Assembly: GCF_040712315.1 (NCBI RefSeq)
Contig: NC_134015.1
Coordinates: forward strand, 16,803,614 to 16,867,613
Length of the DNA stretch: 64,000 nucleotides
Origin: Castanea sativa
Lineage: Eukaryota > Streptophyta > Magnoliopsida > Fagales > Fagaceae
Reading direction: 5' to 3'
Shown here: positions 1 to 12,446 of the stretch, piece by piece
Numbering within the stretch: the stretch's first letter is position 1
Layout: each line of letters opens with the position of its first letter
Position numbers and translations under genes: made by a program
Notes under the pieces: model-generated
What the model was told of the DNA's origin: nothing
The model's input: only the letters and a program-made list of their open reading frames with translations
Database searches by the model: none

Positions 1-1263
1 GCACAAGTACCCCTAATTTTAGTTGAAACAACTACGAACGCAATGTCACTCGATAAAAAAATTACAATTAATTTATTGTTTCTTTTTTTTGCTGAGAATT
101 AATATATTGTTTCAACGATTAAAAAAAATAAGGAAATCATAGTGCATGCTAACAATGAGCAACAATTCCTTCCAATCTTCTCTTGTAGGAGTATAAACCA
201 AGAAAGCAGTGAGTGACTCAATACCCTGGGCTCCTGTCCTGGCTTATTCCCCTAAAAAGAAGACAGCTACGTACGACAACACATGGGCCTCAAGTCTGGC
301 TTAATGATCATGTGGGTTTTGAACGGTACTGGGGCTGGGCTTGATGGGCTGGTAGGGGTCAAGAATCAAGATATACTTGGGATAGTTTTAGTCCAACAGT
401 ATGTATTTTGGAAATAATACGCCTAGCAAATTGTTGGACTTATTTGCTGAGCCTAATGACATGAGGATATACCCATCTTAGGGGATTCGCAATTTTCGAG
501 CAGTGAGAATTTATTTTGGGGAGCCGTGTATTAAAAAAAAAAATTGTGTATGAGACCTAAAATAGCAATGTATAATAATCTAATATGTGCTATAAACAAT
601 AACTAAATACATGTTAATATAGTAGTATATTTTGTATATTTTAATCAAACTAATCAAGTACATTTATAAATTATAATGTTGAACCGTATATAATATATTT
701 ATTATGATTATAACAATTAATATATTATAAGGAAAATAAAAAAGAAAGTAAATAAAAAGTAAAGTAAAGAAATCAAAACAAAACAAATGAAAAATAAATT
801 AACACGGGAGCACTGCACAGGGATAAAGGGCCTACAAAAGCTTCAAGCTTATCTTTCACCCTTTCTTGTCTAGTCTAATCACACATAACTTTTACATTTT
901 ATATTGTAAACACAAAATTGTAGCAATAGTGGGAAAAAGAAAGAACTCAAAGGAAAAAAAAAAAAAAGGAAAACACCAATGTAGAGAGAGAGAGAGAGAG
1001 AACTACAAGCAAAATGTTCTACTACAACTATGTGGGGAATTTGGTGGTGCGGCAAATCAACAAAACTTCTGATCTTTCAATTTTTTCTACTATTACTATA
1101 CAAGTAAACCCTATATAGGTTGGGATGAAAATTAGAATTTTTTCCCTTTTATTTTTTTGAGATAATTGTTAAAATACCTGTATTCATTTTAAAAATACTA
1201 AATGTTTAATTATTGTAATTTTTGACATATATATTTATAAATTGCATTCTATTTAAATAAAAG

Positions 1264-1296
<33 letters not shown>

Positions 1297-1566
1297 CAGG
1301 CATGGGGCGTAAAATGATAAGGTTATTTTAAAAAATTTCAAATTATTTAGGATAATTCCAAAAAAAATTCCTTAATTGTTTCCTCAGTCCTCATGATAAT
1401 CCGCCACTGTTTTTGAGACTGGGGTGCACCAAGTAATGGTTTTTGTTTCTAAGAGACAAGACTAGGTTGAGGAATAGGGGTTGGAGAATTACTGTGAATA
1501 ATTTCATTTGGAAAAGTAGGTGAGAATGTGAGATGGAATAAAAAAGATTGTGGAGACAGAAGGATG
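1..1566. other. Intergenic, no gene recognised
   Basis: AT-rich sequence with short A and GA tracts and a (TA)n microsatellite at 1265-1292. The only long frame (866-1072) is a GA/A-rich low-complexity shadow. The first 500 bases are less AT-rich but show no domain. Confidence 0.5.
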
Positions 1567-2290
1567 ATTTCTCACAAAATGTACAAACTTCTTCAAAAAT
1601 ATACATACTTTCCCACGTAATGTACACATTTTCCCCTAGTGTATAAACTTTCCCACAAAATAAATAGATTTTCCCACAAAATATGCAAATTTTCTCACAA
1701 AATGTTCAAACTTCCCACATAATATACACACTTTCTCATAGGATGTACAAACTTTTCGTAAAATGAACAAACTTTCTCACAAGATATACAACTTTTCTAG
1801 CAACATGTATAGACTTCCCCACAAAATATATAGACTTTCCTACAAAATATACATACTCTCTAACATAATGTTCACAATTTCCCACAGAATGTACAAACTT
1901 TCTCACATAATGTATACACTTTTCCACAAAATATACACTCTCATAATGAACACACTTCCCCACAAAATATACACACTTATCCCACAAAATGTAAAAACTT
2001 CCCCCACAATGTACACATTTTCCCATAGAATATACCTCATTTCATACAAAGGTACAGACTACAACTTTTCCGCGTAATATACCAAGTTTCCTGCAAAATG
2101 TAAGACTTTTTCACAAAAATATATAAACTTTTGCACAAAATGTATAGACTTTCCCACAAAATGTATAAACTTTCTGAAAAAATACTCTCTCACTTAATAT
2201 ACAAACATACCTACTAAATGTACAGGCTTTCCCATAGAATATACAAACTTTTTTACAAAATGTAGAAATTTTTTCACAAATGTACATGAA
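1567..2290. repeat. Minisatellite with a degenerate 20-21 bp unit
   Basis: About 34 imperfect copies of TTTCCCACAAAATGTACAAAC run without break. Variation is mostly in the last six bases (TATACA, TGTATA). It opens two overlapping reading frames on opposite strands, both Tyr/Val/His-rich repeats and neither a gene. Confidence 0.9.
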
Positions 2291-3176
2291 CATAAATGAA
2301 TGAAATTAAAGGGAATAAACCATTTAAGTAATAACCTAATGGTAATAACATCTTTTTGTAGTGCTCGAATTCAATGGTTCTAATATTTCCCCTTCACTAT
2401 CAACCTATTTTAAAAAATATACTCGTTATGAATTAATATTTTGATATAAATGTAAAGTTTTTTCTGAATTGAAAGGCTAAATGAGAAGTCATTTTTGAGA
2501 GTTATGAGTTACTCATGAAACATGGCAGATTCATATTTGTGGACTTGTGGGACTGTGTCTGGGTTAGTCGTAACTCCTGAAGACCAGGTAGGAGTAGGAT
2601 CCATAAGAAATTCGGTTAAGACAAAAATGAACATAATGGAAGTAGGAAACAAAATGAGATCGTATATTCATTGCGGGAACCCCGGAAGTTATATGTATAA
2701 TTAAACATGAAATAAAAGGCTGTTTCTTTGTTAGTTTTATATTTAGGACCTTTGAATGATTACTCCTTATAAAAGCATGGTCCACGCAGATTCAGCTAGA
2801 ACAAGAAAATATTCCGGCTTAATAATTGAGATAGACCATACCGTAGTCATCACAAAAACCAACTAGGCAACAACTCATTTAATGATGATAAAGAGTAATA
2901 TAATACAAGTAGAAGAATGTATAGAAGCAAGCAATTGAAACTAAATCCCCACTTGGTCCACATAATAATGGATGACTCTTTTTATATGTAACATATGTAC
3001 CAATATAGCTTACAAAACATATACAATTCACATTAACACAAGTCACTTAAACAAGTCATTCCTGATGAAAGAAAACAGGGAATTTCTTTATAGAACAACC
3101 ATAAGGTAACCAAGGAAAATGAAGAATTTATCCCACTTGAAAGTTAGACAAAAAAAAAAAGTAAGACACAAATTCA
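2291..3176. other. Intergenic between minisatellite and WVD2-like gene
   Basis: Nothing coding was recognised. The right part must hold the 3' UTR of the minus-strand WVD2-like gene. No unmistakable polyadenylation signal was found. Confidence 0.5.
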
Positions 3177-5730
3177 TTAATGAACAGTAATGTCTGCATT
3201 CATCTGGTCATTGATCTTAGGCAGATTTGTTTCTGTTGTCTCCTCTTCCTGCTTTGGACTCTCCTTGACTTTGCAATTGCCATTAGCGTTCCGGCCACTG
3301 ATCTGACCCTTAGTTTTGGGAGTGCTCAAAGTAGCTGGCTCCTCTCTTTGACCACCAAGGCTATGACGCTGAGCCCGCCTGCATATACCCTCCTTTTCCT
3401 CCTGAGACGAGTTGATTACTTCACTGCAGCTCTTTCTCCGTAATACACTGACTAGTTTTGGTGATTTGGGCCGAGTCAATGGCAACTGGTATCATATAAA
3501 GAAAAGAGTATAAGATTTCTCGCTTGCCTCAAGGGTATACGTACAATAAAACAGCACAGAAGCAGTAAAATAACAAGTATCACAATTGTGAAAAGGCACA
3601 AGATTTAAAGGAGTTTCAGCAGATTTTTTGTTGTTGTGGACTTGTGGGTAAGCAAGTTCAGCAGAAGGTTTACAATTTATAGACAGGGTTGATCTGAAAG
3701 TGCCTAAAACACCAAAATTGTTGCAAATCAGTTCAAAGGATTAAGGAATCAATGTTGATCTTCAAAATTTGGACTAGGGCCACCTCTAATGGCATAGGTA
3801 AATCCTAGTCCTTGAATACAAATTAAATTCACTGTGATTGAATTTATCAGGCCCCTTGATTTCTGTACAAATTCAGAAACCTTTTCCCAGGTCCATATAC
3901 ATCTGGAACTTAAGAGACAAGTAAAGAATTGGAGAAAGAAGAATTAAAAAACAGTACCTTCTTGAGTTCAGCCTTAGGTGGCGGGCCCTCATAGTAGAAA
4001 CTAGGTACTGGTTTTGCCTTGATTACCAGGCTCTTTCTGAGTTGCTTGATAGCTGCTTCTTGCTCTTCCTAGAAACAGTACAGTATTGTTTGAAGAAAGT
4101 GTGAAAACATCTTCATATGTGCAACAAGAAGCACATAAAAGTAAGAAGAGACCAACATGCAGCTGAACACACGCAAAATGGTACATCAAAGCTACTAAAA
4201 AATGAGACATACCTTGGTCCTTGCCTCACATGCACTTTTCTCTGCCTCCAGAGCTTGGTGTTTCTCCTCTAACTTCATGTAAAACTAGATAAAGGAATGA
4301 TAACAAAGATAAATGACATACTGGATTTGATACAAAATGCATTGACTACAAAACAGATCAGCTGAGTATACATTGCAATTACAGGCTCAATCAAGAAATT
4401 ACCTCCCTCCGTTTCTCTGCACGCTGAGCACTTTTAAATGATGGAGCTGATCCAACAGTCACAGTCACCCTAGATTTAACTGTTCGCACAGATGCAGCAG
4501 TACTATGCACAGCTAAGGATAATCCAATTCCAAAAGGGCATATACCAATCCACCATGTAATATTGAAAATAACTCACTCAAATATGAGCTTTTTAAAGTC
4601 AAACAAAGGATACGAGGAAGCAACAGAACAACTATCTTCTTCATCGTGATACTTCTTTATATCCGATAGAAAGGGCTTCCTTAGTGACAGAGGTGAGTTA
4701 GGCTGAAAACAAAGAGCAATTTTCAAAAATTAGAACCATATATAACACCAAATATATACTGCACATGTTAGCAAACAAAATACATGATCTTGTCCAGTCT
4801 CTAACTGAACTTCATACGACACAAGCAGCTAAGACTGCTGCCTTTTTTTCTAACCTCAAAACTTGACCCATTCAAATTCAAATGAAAAGGTATGCAAACT
4901 TCAGTCTTCATCGTAAACATAAAATGCTTAAAGAGTATCTATACTACAAACAGGATCAAAAGTTATAATTAAAAGTAACAAATTGTACCAGTGTTCCTTC
5001 TAAACCACTTTAACCTTTTTGCTACAAAAATCTAACTCACATAGGAAATAGACACCGGCTACTTTAGTTATAGCACATTCCATGCTGGGTTCTATGTATG
5101 GTTTAGAATAAAAATTGGTTTGAGCTTTAGGCCACATCAATGGATTTGATTCTCATTGCATTTGTTCACTCAGAATTTGCCATCAGAAGTTAAAGAAGGA
5201 ATAGCAGGGTAATAAGATCACATGACCTTATTGAGGATTTCAATTACCTGCGAAATCTTTGTAGCTTGGGGGGAGTTTGTATTGTTGGCTTTCAGTGAAG
5301 AGGTCACACCATTACCAGCACTTTCAGCCACAACAGAACGCGTGCATGAACCACGCTTTTCAGTTGCCAGAGAAAATGGTTGTGGAACAGTGGGGGTGCG
5401 TACATTCCCATTAGCAGCAGATCTTGATGCAGGTGACCTTGACTTCTTTTCTACACTTGACTTCTGAGCCCCAGTTTTCTCTTTTTTTCCCTCAGGCACA
5501 CTAGCATCAAGATTTGTGGTTTTAATACCTAGCACTTCTTGATTCTCATGATGTTGGCCAAAAACTGAGCTTTCTTCAGTGCATTCCTTCACCTCATAGT
5601 CCCTTGCTTCAATGCTGTCTTCAGATATTTTCGGAGAAACATGAGCTTTATCATGAGAAAATCCATTTGTGGTCACTACAACACCATTTGGCTTCTTTTC
5701 CATGTGCTGATCTGTAAGCTCTCTCCCCAT
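3177..5730 (-). CDS. WVD2-like TPX2-domain microtubule-associated protein, six coding exons, 387 aa
   Basis: Spliced minus-strand gene. Coding exons in order are 5730-5248, 4702-4614, 4502-4403, 4284-4213, 4068-3958 and 3485-3177; every junction is GT-AG and phases agree (the 4614/4502 junction splits a Ser codon). The protein starts [13 protein letters not shown], a start typical of this family. Residues 1-190 are Ser/Lys/Asn-rich and look disordered. The TPX2-like module covers about 207-295: [20 protein letters not shown], then a charged helix with [11 protein letters not shown] and [13 protein letters not shown], then the signature [14 protein letters not shown] and [10 protein letters not shown]. 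The tail is basic and low-complexity. Members bind and bundle cortical microtubules and influence cell elongation and organ twisting (family knowledge). The acceptor four bases before the ATG implies a leader intron. It resembles WDL3-type members most, but the exact orthologue is not settled. The family call is secure from the TPX2 signature; exon ends rest on consensus and homology memory. Confidence 0.9.
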
Positions 5731-7541
5731 AAGACTGCATAAAAAAGTTGTAGCTGGGCATCACAATGTGAAGGGGAAAAAAGAAAACCACACAAAATAA
5801 TAGAGCAGTTCTGCTCATCTATAGTTTCAAATTTCAATACTTGTACACTGTACAGAAAATTATCTCCAAATTAACAAAATAACAATTTCCAACATGCCAA
5901 ATTTGACAAAACACCATAACAACATCAAAGAATCTTTCCTTTTCCACAGCAGAGCACGTAAAACTCCCATGCTGTTTAGATAGGTCATTGAAGGACTCTC
6001 TAACTCATGCACATAGCATATGATTAAGAACTCATACAAACATATGATGCTAAAAATAAAAGTGGAAAAAAAATTTGAAAATTATCAAGAAACTTATGAC
6101 ATTAAAAGAGACCACCTCAAAATAAGCAACTCAATTTACAAAGAGAAAATATGCACTAAAATTGTAAAATCAACAACCATAAATGATTACAAGAAGATGA
6201 AGTTAATATTTTAAATGTAGTTTTATTGACATAGAAAACTCCTGAATCCAAAACAAAGGAATTTAGTACTCTAACAAGGACGTGACATGCTTCCTATATT
6301 GTCAGTTTATTCCACATCACACCTAGCAACTCCAAAAATTTAGAAGTAAATGAAAGATCACCTCAAGAGACAAGTTTTAGATAGAAAGAATATATGTGAA
6401 TCTACATCCTAAGGCAAAGAAAAATTCTCACACAGATCTGGTAGGGGAAAAATCTTATTACAGCTTCAATATGGAAACTTTTGTGCATGCATAACGTACA
6501 TGAGGTTGAGTAAATCTTAAATTTTAAAGGAATTCTTAGTTTTTCTTCTTCATTTTTTTTTTTTTTAATTTAAAACTTTATCCTATTCTTTTCACTTTGT
6601 TTCAACATGGAAAAAGGAAAAGGTACCATGGGTACTAGGAAGTATAATTCACAAGAAGAACCATAGAATCTCTTCTGTTTTTTGGTAAGTAGAATAAGCA
6701 CAGGATCATCTGGAAGCTCCCAAGGAAATTTCCATATTAAAAACAAAAGAGGAAGACAGAAACAAATCAGAAAAGAACATAAAAAATATTTTTCTACAAT
6801 CATAATCATGTTTATTGATAGGGAGTGGAAAAAAAAAAAAAAAAAAGTAATTTCACAAAGAAGCATATATCCTAATTTACTCAGCCCAAATCCACAACCC
6901 CCACCCCCAAAAAAAAACGAAAAAAAAAGAAAAAAAAAAAGAAGCAAAACAACATAGAGAAGAAACCTATGTCATATTAACATAAAAGATAGAGGGTATT
7001 CAATTTGCAGAGAAAATTCAAAATAAGAATGAAAAAAATTTTGTAGAACACCCAAATGTTAAAGAAGCCTAATGAACCGACAAATTCAAGCAAAACACCA
7101 CTTATCTTATATGCAAAGCATTACAAAAATCTGCCATTTCTGAGCCAACAAGAGAAAAAACAAAAAACAAAACCATAACTTTAAACAGCCGCCAAGACTC
7201 AAAAAATAGAATAAAATAAAGCAAAAGGCTTCATTTCTCACCTAAAGATTGGAACTTGAGCAAACCATCATAATTTTCTTGTATAAGAGAAAAGAAAGTT
7301 GCAAAAGAGAAAAAAAGAAAAAACGAAAAAAAAAAGAAAACCCATTAGAGATTATATGCTTAAGAGAGAGAGTGAGAAAGAGAGAGCTTCATAGCTGAAC
7401 TGAGAGCACCCAAACAAAAGAGATCGAGAAAAACACGCACATTGCAAAAAAAGAGTGAGAGAATACAAAGAGACACATGGAGATCAAAGAAACACAAACA
7501 ATACCCACAATTTGAAATATACGTGAGAGAGATTTGCTTAC

Positions 7542-7640
7542 ACTTTGTGGTCCGATCTGACAAGATCTTCTTCTTCTTGCTGTTCTTCAACACCCTCTTT
7601 CTCTCTCTGTCTGTCTCTTCCTCTGTGTGAGAGAAAAAAG
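7542..7640 (-). other. Probable noncoding first exon (5' leader) of the WVD2-like gene
   Basis: On the minus strand this stretch is GA-rich, has no ATG, and ends in a good donor (AAGT|GTAAGC, donor at 7541-7540). The first coding exon begins after an acceptor at 5736-5735, only four bases before the ATG, so a leader exon must lie upstream. That would make a leader intron of about 1.8 kb (7541-5735), which holds mostly A-rich sequence and no recognised element. A second possible donor lies near 7241. The transcription start is not visible from motifs; no convincing TATA box was found upstream. Confidence 0.45.
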
Positions 7641-8144
7641 AACAAAGACAGAGAAAATGTTTTTGTATGATTTTCCTTTTGTATAGCTCAAAACCTTTTT
7701 TTTTTTTATCTTACTTTTTTTTTTTTTTTTGGGTTTTAACTTGTGTTTTTGAGGTTGTTGTTGGTTGTATATTTAGCGGCTATTTTAGATTTTACTTTTA
7801 ACGGTTGTGTTAATTTTTATTGGTTTTTTAAAAAAATAAATAAAATGTAGGTGTTTTTGTTTTTGGACGGAGACAGAGGCTTGACGACGTTATGTATCAA
7901 CAAAAAAAAAAAAACAAAAACAAGATACTTTTATAGATAAGGCTATTGGTCGTGGCACATAAGGGGTCCACCACACACGTAGGTTGCTGTAAGTTGTGAC
8001 TATCTTGGACTATGTGGAAACTTTGGGTTTAGTTGTGGTTAATTAACTAAATCATTTTTGGGCTTACAAAAAAAAAACACACACACATTTGATCGAGTGC
8101 GCTTGAGCTTTGGACGTAATATAAGACTGATATGCAGTATAGTT

Positions 8145-8635
8145 GATATCATATTGGTACGTATACTAATATCGAAACGCTAATATTTCGTACCGATTTA
8201 AATACCGGTCATATATTGATCATATCGGCCAATTTCGAGCAATATTGGACCATCTGGTACAAAAAAAAAGTTTTTTTTTTAGTTTTGTAATTTTTGAATT
8301 TTTGTAAAGGAAAAATGATAATTTATTTATATTAACTTATTAATATTATTTGTTTTCTTAGTATGCAATGAAAAATTAAGCTTTCGATTTTTTATATTGT
8401 GTTTTTTTTTCTTTTAATTGATGCTAAAGTCTAAAATCATGAATAATTTTTTCAAAATTAAGGTAATATTTTATGGTAAATTTTTATATTTATTATAATA
8501 AACACATACATATATATATATTTATAAATATAAAAAATAACGGTAAACTCGAAACAGTACACCAGTATTGACCGGTACCGAAATATATCATTCTACTGGT
8601 CAAACCGGTACAGCCTCCGGTACGAGATTGACTCC
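8145..8635. mobile_element. Possible short DNA transposon with GTACCGGT-rich ends
   Basis: Both flanks are dense in TACCG/CGGTA motifs (ATACCGGTCATATATTGATC at the left, AAACCGGTACAGCCTCCGGT at the right) around an AT-rich core. The flanks are partly inverted. Exact ends and target duplications could not be set. Confidence 0.3.
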
Positions 8636-9172
8636 CTTGTTGATATGTGATCAATTTTTATACATGTCGTGTTCCTATCATGTCTAACACTTTATTGTAT
8701 TGGATAAAAGCCAAACTCTTAAAGAAAATTAAATTATTCTAGGATAAAACTTAGATAACTTTTTTGGTATTGTACTTTAGGTTTTGATTAATTATATTTT
8801 ATAGGGATAATTAAATTCAATGCAAGCTATGCGGCTGTGTGTCTGAGTTTAAATGAGGAATATAATATATGGTACTTAAGCAGCTTTATCTAAGTTTATC
8901 CATCATTTTATTTGTAAGGTATATTTTGGGGTAGAAAAATTGATAAATTTTTAATTTTTATGGTTATTTTTTATGTCATTTTTAAACATGAGATCAACTT
9001 GCAGCATAATTCGCTTGATTCTAATTATAAATTGTGAAAAATAGGAGTAACATGATCAAAGTCAATTGGATTTGCTTACGTATAATTTAATTCATCTAAC
9101 AAACAATTGTTTGACATTAGAAAATAGAAAGGAAAGTCAACAAATAATAATAATAAAAAATAATATTTTAGA

Positions 9173-9223
9173 ATTTAATGATAGAAACTTTTTTTAAAAA
9201 CAAAAATTTAGTGATAGAAACTT
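9173..9223. repeat. Micro-insert (15 bp) between 18-bp direct repeats
   Basis: ATTTAATGATAGAAACTT (9173-9190) and ATTTAGTGATAGAAACTT (9206-9223), 17 of 18 identical, flank TTTTTAAAAACAAAA. Confidence 0.7.
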
Positions 9224-9459
9224 GATCAATGTATTTATTAGAATTCAAATAAATTGGTTATAATTAAGGGGTCAAATAGCATTATATTGAACTTTATTTT
9301 TAACTTTCTTATGATCAATCCAAATTCAGGTACCGTTGTGACTTGTGATTGAACCTCTTCAAGTACAAGCCAAAACTATGAATAATGAAGCGAAAAGACT
9401 AAAAAGAACTCAAGTACTCGACCTTAACTCTGAAAAAAAAAAAACAACAACAACAACAA

Positions 9460-9512
9460 CTTTAGTTATTTATTTCTTTAAAAATAAAAACAAAAACTCT
9501 TTAGTTATTTAT
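9460..9512 (+). repeat. Micro-insert (25 bp) between 14-bp direct repeats
   Basis: CTTTAGTTATTTAT occurs exactly at 9460-9473 and 9499-9512, flanking an A-rich 25-bp insert. Confidence 0.6.
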
Positions 9513-9603
9513 ATATAAGAAAATTAATTGGACCGAGTTCTTATGTTTGGCTCCCCATTATGCTTAATCACTAATATGATAATATGGTAATACCTATCAT
9601 TTT

Positions 9604-9762
9604 TTTTGTTATATATATAAAAGATAGAATTCCTACTCTAGCATAATCTAAATGTATATATGTGTGAAGCTCCTTTCTAGAAACTTGAACCGTAGCCCTT
9701 ACCCCCCACACCCCACAAGTATTTATACTTGTAGAGTGACTACTGCACCAAGGGGGAGCAGG
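9604..9762 (-). mobile_element. Short SINE-like retroposon, minus orientation, with 18-bp target duplications
   Basis: Perfect direct repeats GGTAATACCTATCATTTT flank the insert (9586-9603 and 9763-9780). Read on the minus strand it holds a B-box-like GGTTCAAGTTTC within the tRNA-like half and ends toward 9604 in an AT-rich tail. The recency is shown by the unbroken duplications. Confidence 0.75.
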
Positions 9763-9800
9763 GGTAATACCTATCATTTTGAATTAATTTTTATACATAA

Positions 9801-10480
9801 CTAGCTTGTAACCCCATTTATATGCATTAGTCCAAATCTTACATCCCACTCTTCCTGCTTTACTATATACTCCACAAATAAAAACATGTCACATGTCCAT
9901 CTATTTTATTAAATACTAAATTTATACCTTCTATTATTTCAATTTCCTAAATATGATGAGTTATTTATTTATTTTAGGAAATTAAAATAATAGAGGACGT
10001 AAATTTAACATTTAATAAAATAGATGGACATGTGGCATGTTTTTATTTGTGGAGTATATAGTGGAGCAAGAAGTGTGAGACAGATGATTTGGACTCTGCA
10101 TATGCATAGATAAACTTAAAAATATACAATAAGATGCATAATATAATTCCTATATATATATAAAAGAAATACTATTGTTAGTCATTTTTATATTTTGTTA
10201 ACTCTTTAAAAAATTTTGTAAGGATATTATTAGATATAAAATGTAAATTTTCCATTTTTTTATTATTGTGAAGCATCTTTTTTTTTTTTTATGATTCATT
10301 TATTCAAGACTCTTTGGTTTTTGTACTTAATAAATCACTTAGGTGAATATTTATGATGTGGTCCCATATTTGATTCTAAAATTAAAAAATAAAACTCATT
10401 GAGAATAAATAATTAAGACACATGGCGTAAAATTAGAACTCTAATTTGGAATTATAATTTGAGATTCTCTCAGCTTCACA

Positions 10481-10490
<10 letters not shown>
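9801..10490 (-). mobile_element. Helitron-like non-autonomous unit 1 (interrupted by a MITE)
   Basis: Read on the minus strand the unit ends GGGGTTACAAG then CTAG at 9804-9801, with a dyad (ATGCATAT region) just upstream, as Helitron 3' ends do. It shares the body (GCATAATATAATTC, ATACTATTGTTAGTCATTTTTATA, TTTTGTAAGGATATTATTAG) with the units at 13.3-15.2 kb. A MITE is inserted at 9828-10099. The 5' end near 10490 is eroded by an ATT microsatellite. Confidence 0.5.
9828..10099. mobile_element. Fold-back MITE, 272 bp, with 8-bp target duplications
   Basis: Two arms of about 120 bp are inverted copies (AGTCCAAATC at the left, GATTTGGACT at the right; both contain TATACTCCACAAATAAAAAC in one orientation or the other) around a short loop near 9955-9980. 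ATATGCAT flanks it at 9820-9827 and 10100-10107. It sits inside a Helitron-like repeat; other copies of that repeat (13.3 and 13.7 kb) lack it and keep one ATATGCAT-like site. Eight-base duplications fit hAT or a short MULE target site. Confidence 0.85.

Positions 10491-10533
<43 letters not shown>
10481..10533. repeat. (ATT)n microsatellite
   Basis: About 17 ATT units without interruption, at the eroded 5' end of a Helitron-like unit. Confidence 0.95.
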
Positions 10534-10539
<6 letters not shown>

Positions 10540-10678
10540 GATTAAGATCCATCTTTAATTATTTAGATTCCTTATTAGAGTTTATTTTTTTAGATCAACT
10601 TACACAACACAATATTTATTGCAGCTAATTATATTTTTTGATGATTTTTACTTTGATATGCAACTTTTATAAAATAAC

Positions 10679-10727
10679 AAGCTCATAGCCTATCCCCCAA
10701 AAAAAAAAAAAAAAAAAGCTTATAGCC
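10679..10727 (+). repeat. Micro-insert (25 bp, poly(A)) between 12-bp direct repeats
   Basis: AAGCTCATAGCC (10679-10690) and AAGCTTATAGCC (10716-10727) flank TATCCCCC followed by a run of A. Confidence 0.65.
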
Positions 10728-10765
10728 ACTGCATACCCATTGATAAGATTTTGGGAAAGAACATG

Positions 10766-10770
<5 letters not shown>

Positions 10771-10808
<38 letters not shown>
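10771..10808. repeat. (AT)n microsatellite
   Basis: About 19 AT units. A similar (TA)n tract of about 14 units lies at 1265-1292, and others at 13749-13774, 15210-15227 and 49896-49917. Confidence 0.95.
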
Positions 10809-10811
<3 letters not shown>

Positions 10812-11104
10812 CTTCTCTTATTTGAATTTTTCATTTTTTTTAGTTCAAAAATATCCTTATACCCCTATATTTAAGTAGAGACAAAACTAAAAAACAATCT
10901 GGTAAACATGCAACTCTAACTCCCAATAAAACATTGCCTAAAAAATAGGACCACTCTCCTGTTAATTTTCAAATTGTTTTATCCACTTATAAATTATATT
11001 TTCAAAATAAAAATTAAATATATAAAATAAAACGCAGATTTTTTTTTTTTGTTAAAAAAAAAAAAACCTTGTCGCATGCGCGAAATGTGTGTGATAAGAC
11101 TAGT

Positions 11105-11518
11105 ATATATATTAAGAGAATTAAGAAAGTTAGTTATGACTTACAAAATGTCAAAAATACCCCTAATCTAATTAGATAATCCTTATTCTTAAAAATAAAA
11201 AATTGGTTAAAAGTATAATTCAACAAAATTCAATAAAAATTTTTTAAAAAAAAACACCTACCAAATAAACTTTTTCCCAAAAAATTAGCATACTCTCTAT
11301 TCAAATATATCTCAAGCACATTTGATACACTTTTTTTTCCTAGAAACTAGCAGACACTAAATTTAGTAGTTTACTCATTTTCAAATTCTAAATTTTAGTT
11401 TCTTAAAAATTCATTCCTGTGTAAACTCACTAACAATAGATAATTTTAAATTGAAAAATTACATTAAACTAAAAAAAAAAAACCCCATCGCATGTGCGGA
11501 GCGTGTGTAATAAGGCTA
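11105..11518 (+). mobile_element. Helitron-like unit, plus orientation
   Basis: The right end reads CGCATGTGCGGAGCG, TGTGTAATAAGG, CTAG at 11518-ish: a short GC hairpin followed by CTAG. A similar end (CGCATGCGCGAAATG ... AAGACTAG) lies just left at about 11071-11103, so two such ends follow one another. The left start TATATATATTAAGAGAATT is typical of plant Helitron 5' ends. No Rep/helicase coding sequence is present. Confidence 0.45.
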
Positions 11519-11528
11519 GTATGTGTGT

Positions 11529-12446
11529 GGGCTATACACGAACCAAGCTAATCATGAACAACTCGGATTTGACTCGATAAAAAGCTTGTTCATGTTTGTT
11601 TGTTTATAAATAAGCCAAGCTTAAGCCTTAATTTTAGACTCGTTTAATAAATAAACTGAGCCCAAGCAAAAAAATTTGTTCATGAACAAGCTCGTGAGCT
11701 ATTAAGTTTGAAATACAACAATTCAAGCATAGACTCATTTATAAGTTTATATGTCTTAGCTAAATATACTCATTACACATATCATAATAATGACATGGCC
11801 AACATGAGACCACTACCTATATTACCTTATTTTTTTTTCTTCCCTTTAAACTGATCAAGAATTATTTTAGACTATAGTTATATTTAAAAATAAATAAATA
11901 ATTAAGTAGGTCATATATGATCATTTCCTATCAATCATCTAAAGTAAGTTATGAAACATGTTAGTATTTTCTTATTCGTAATAGTTACAAACAGATATTT
12001 TTCTAGTCTTTCACCGTCTAATGTGAATGTAAAAATTGTATTTTAAACAATTGCTGAAGCTGTAGACAAAGAATGATGAATGAATGAATTTAATTATGTA
12101 AATTATTAATGGCTAATCATAAGTAAGACTAGATGTATGATAAAATGAGTATACTATTTTCTTTTTCTTTTTTCTTAATTTTAGAGATTTATGCATTTAA
12201 TAATGTAATTTTTTTAGATCTTAAGCTCAAAAACTTGGCTTGAGCTCGAGTTTGAGTTTGACTTAACTAATTGATCAAGCCAAGTCAAGCTAAGCTCAAG
12301 TTTTTTGGTTTTCCCACGAACTCAAGCTCAAACACTAATTTTAGGCTTGTCATAAGCTCAAGCCAAACTCAAGCTTTTGTTTTTTTTTTTTACGAGCCAA
12401 GCTTGAACATGCACTACTCGACAAAACTTGGCTCATTTACAGCCCT
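11529..12446 (+). mobile_element. hAT-like non-autonomous element, copy A (about 0.92 kb)
   Basis: The right end reads GCTCATTTACAGCCCTA and the left end GGGCTATACACGAACC, a diverged inverse. Near both ends there are clustered AAGCTCAAGC-type motifs. The whole element is collinear, in inverse, with copy B at 56232-57156, including the middle (TTAGCCATTA, GTCTACAG, CAATTGTT). GT repeats flank it, so the target duplication cannot be told from the microsatellite. Confidence 0.7.

Larger units (their letters stand above)
7650..9585. other. Upstream region of the WVD2-like gene and intergenic DNA
   Basis: T- and A-rich tracts, a possible DNA transposon at 8145-8635 and a micro-insert at 9173. No TATA box or gene was recognised. 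Confidence 0.4.

Noticed and set aside
1736..2077. Overlapping open frames on both strands
   Set aside because: Both are by-products of the 20-21 bp minisatellite; the protein repeats simply mirror the DNA unit.
1567..2290. CRISPR-like regular repeats
   Set aside because: There are no unique spacers; units are contiguous and degenerate, and the genome is a plant's.
3132..3170. Micro-insertion at AAGTTAGACA / AAGTAAGACA
   Set aside because: The insert would be only a run of A and the repeats differ; slippage is as likely.
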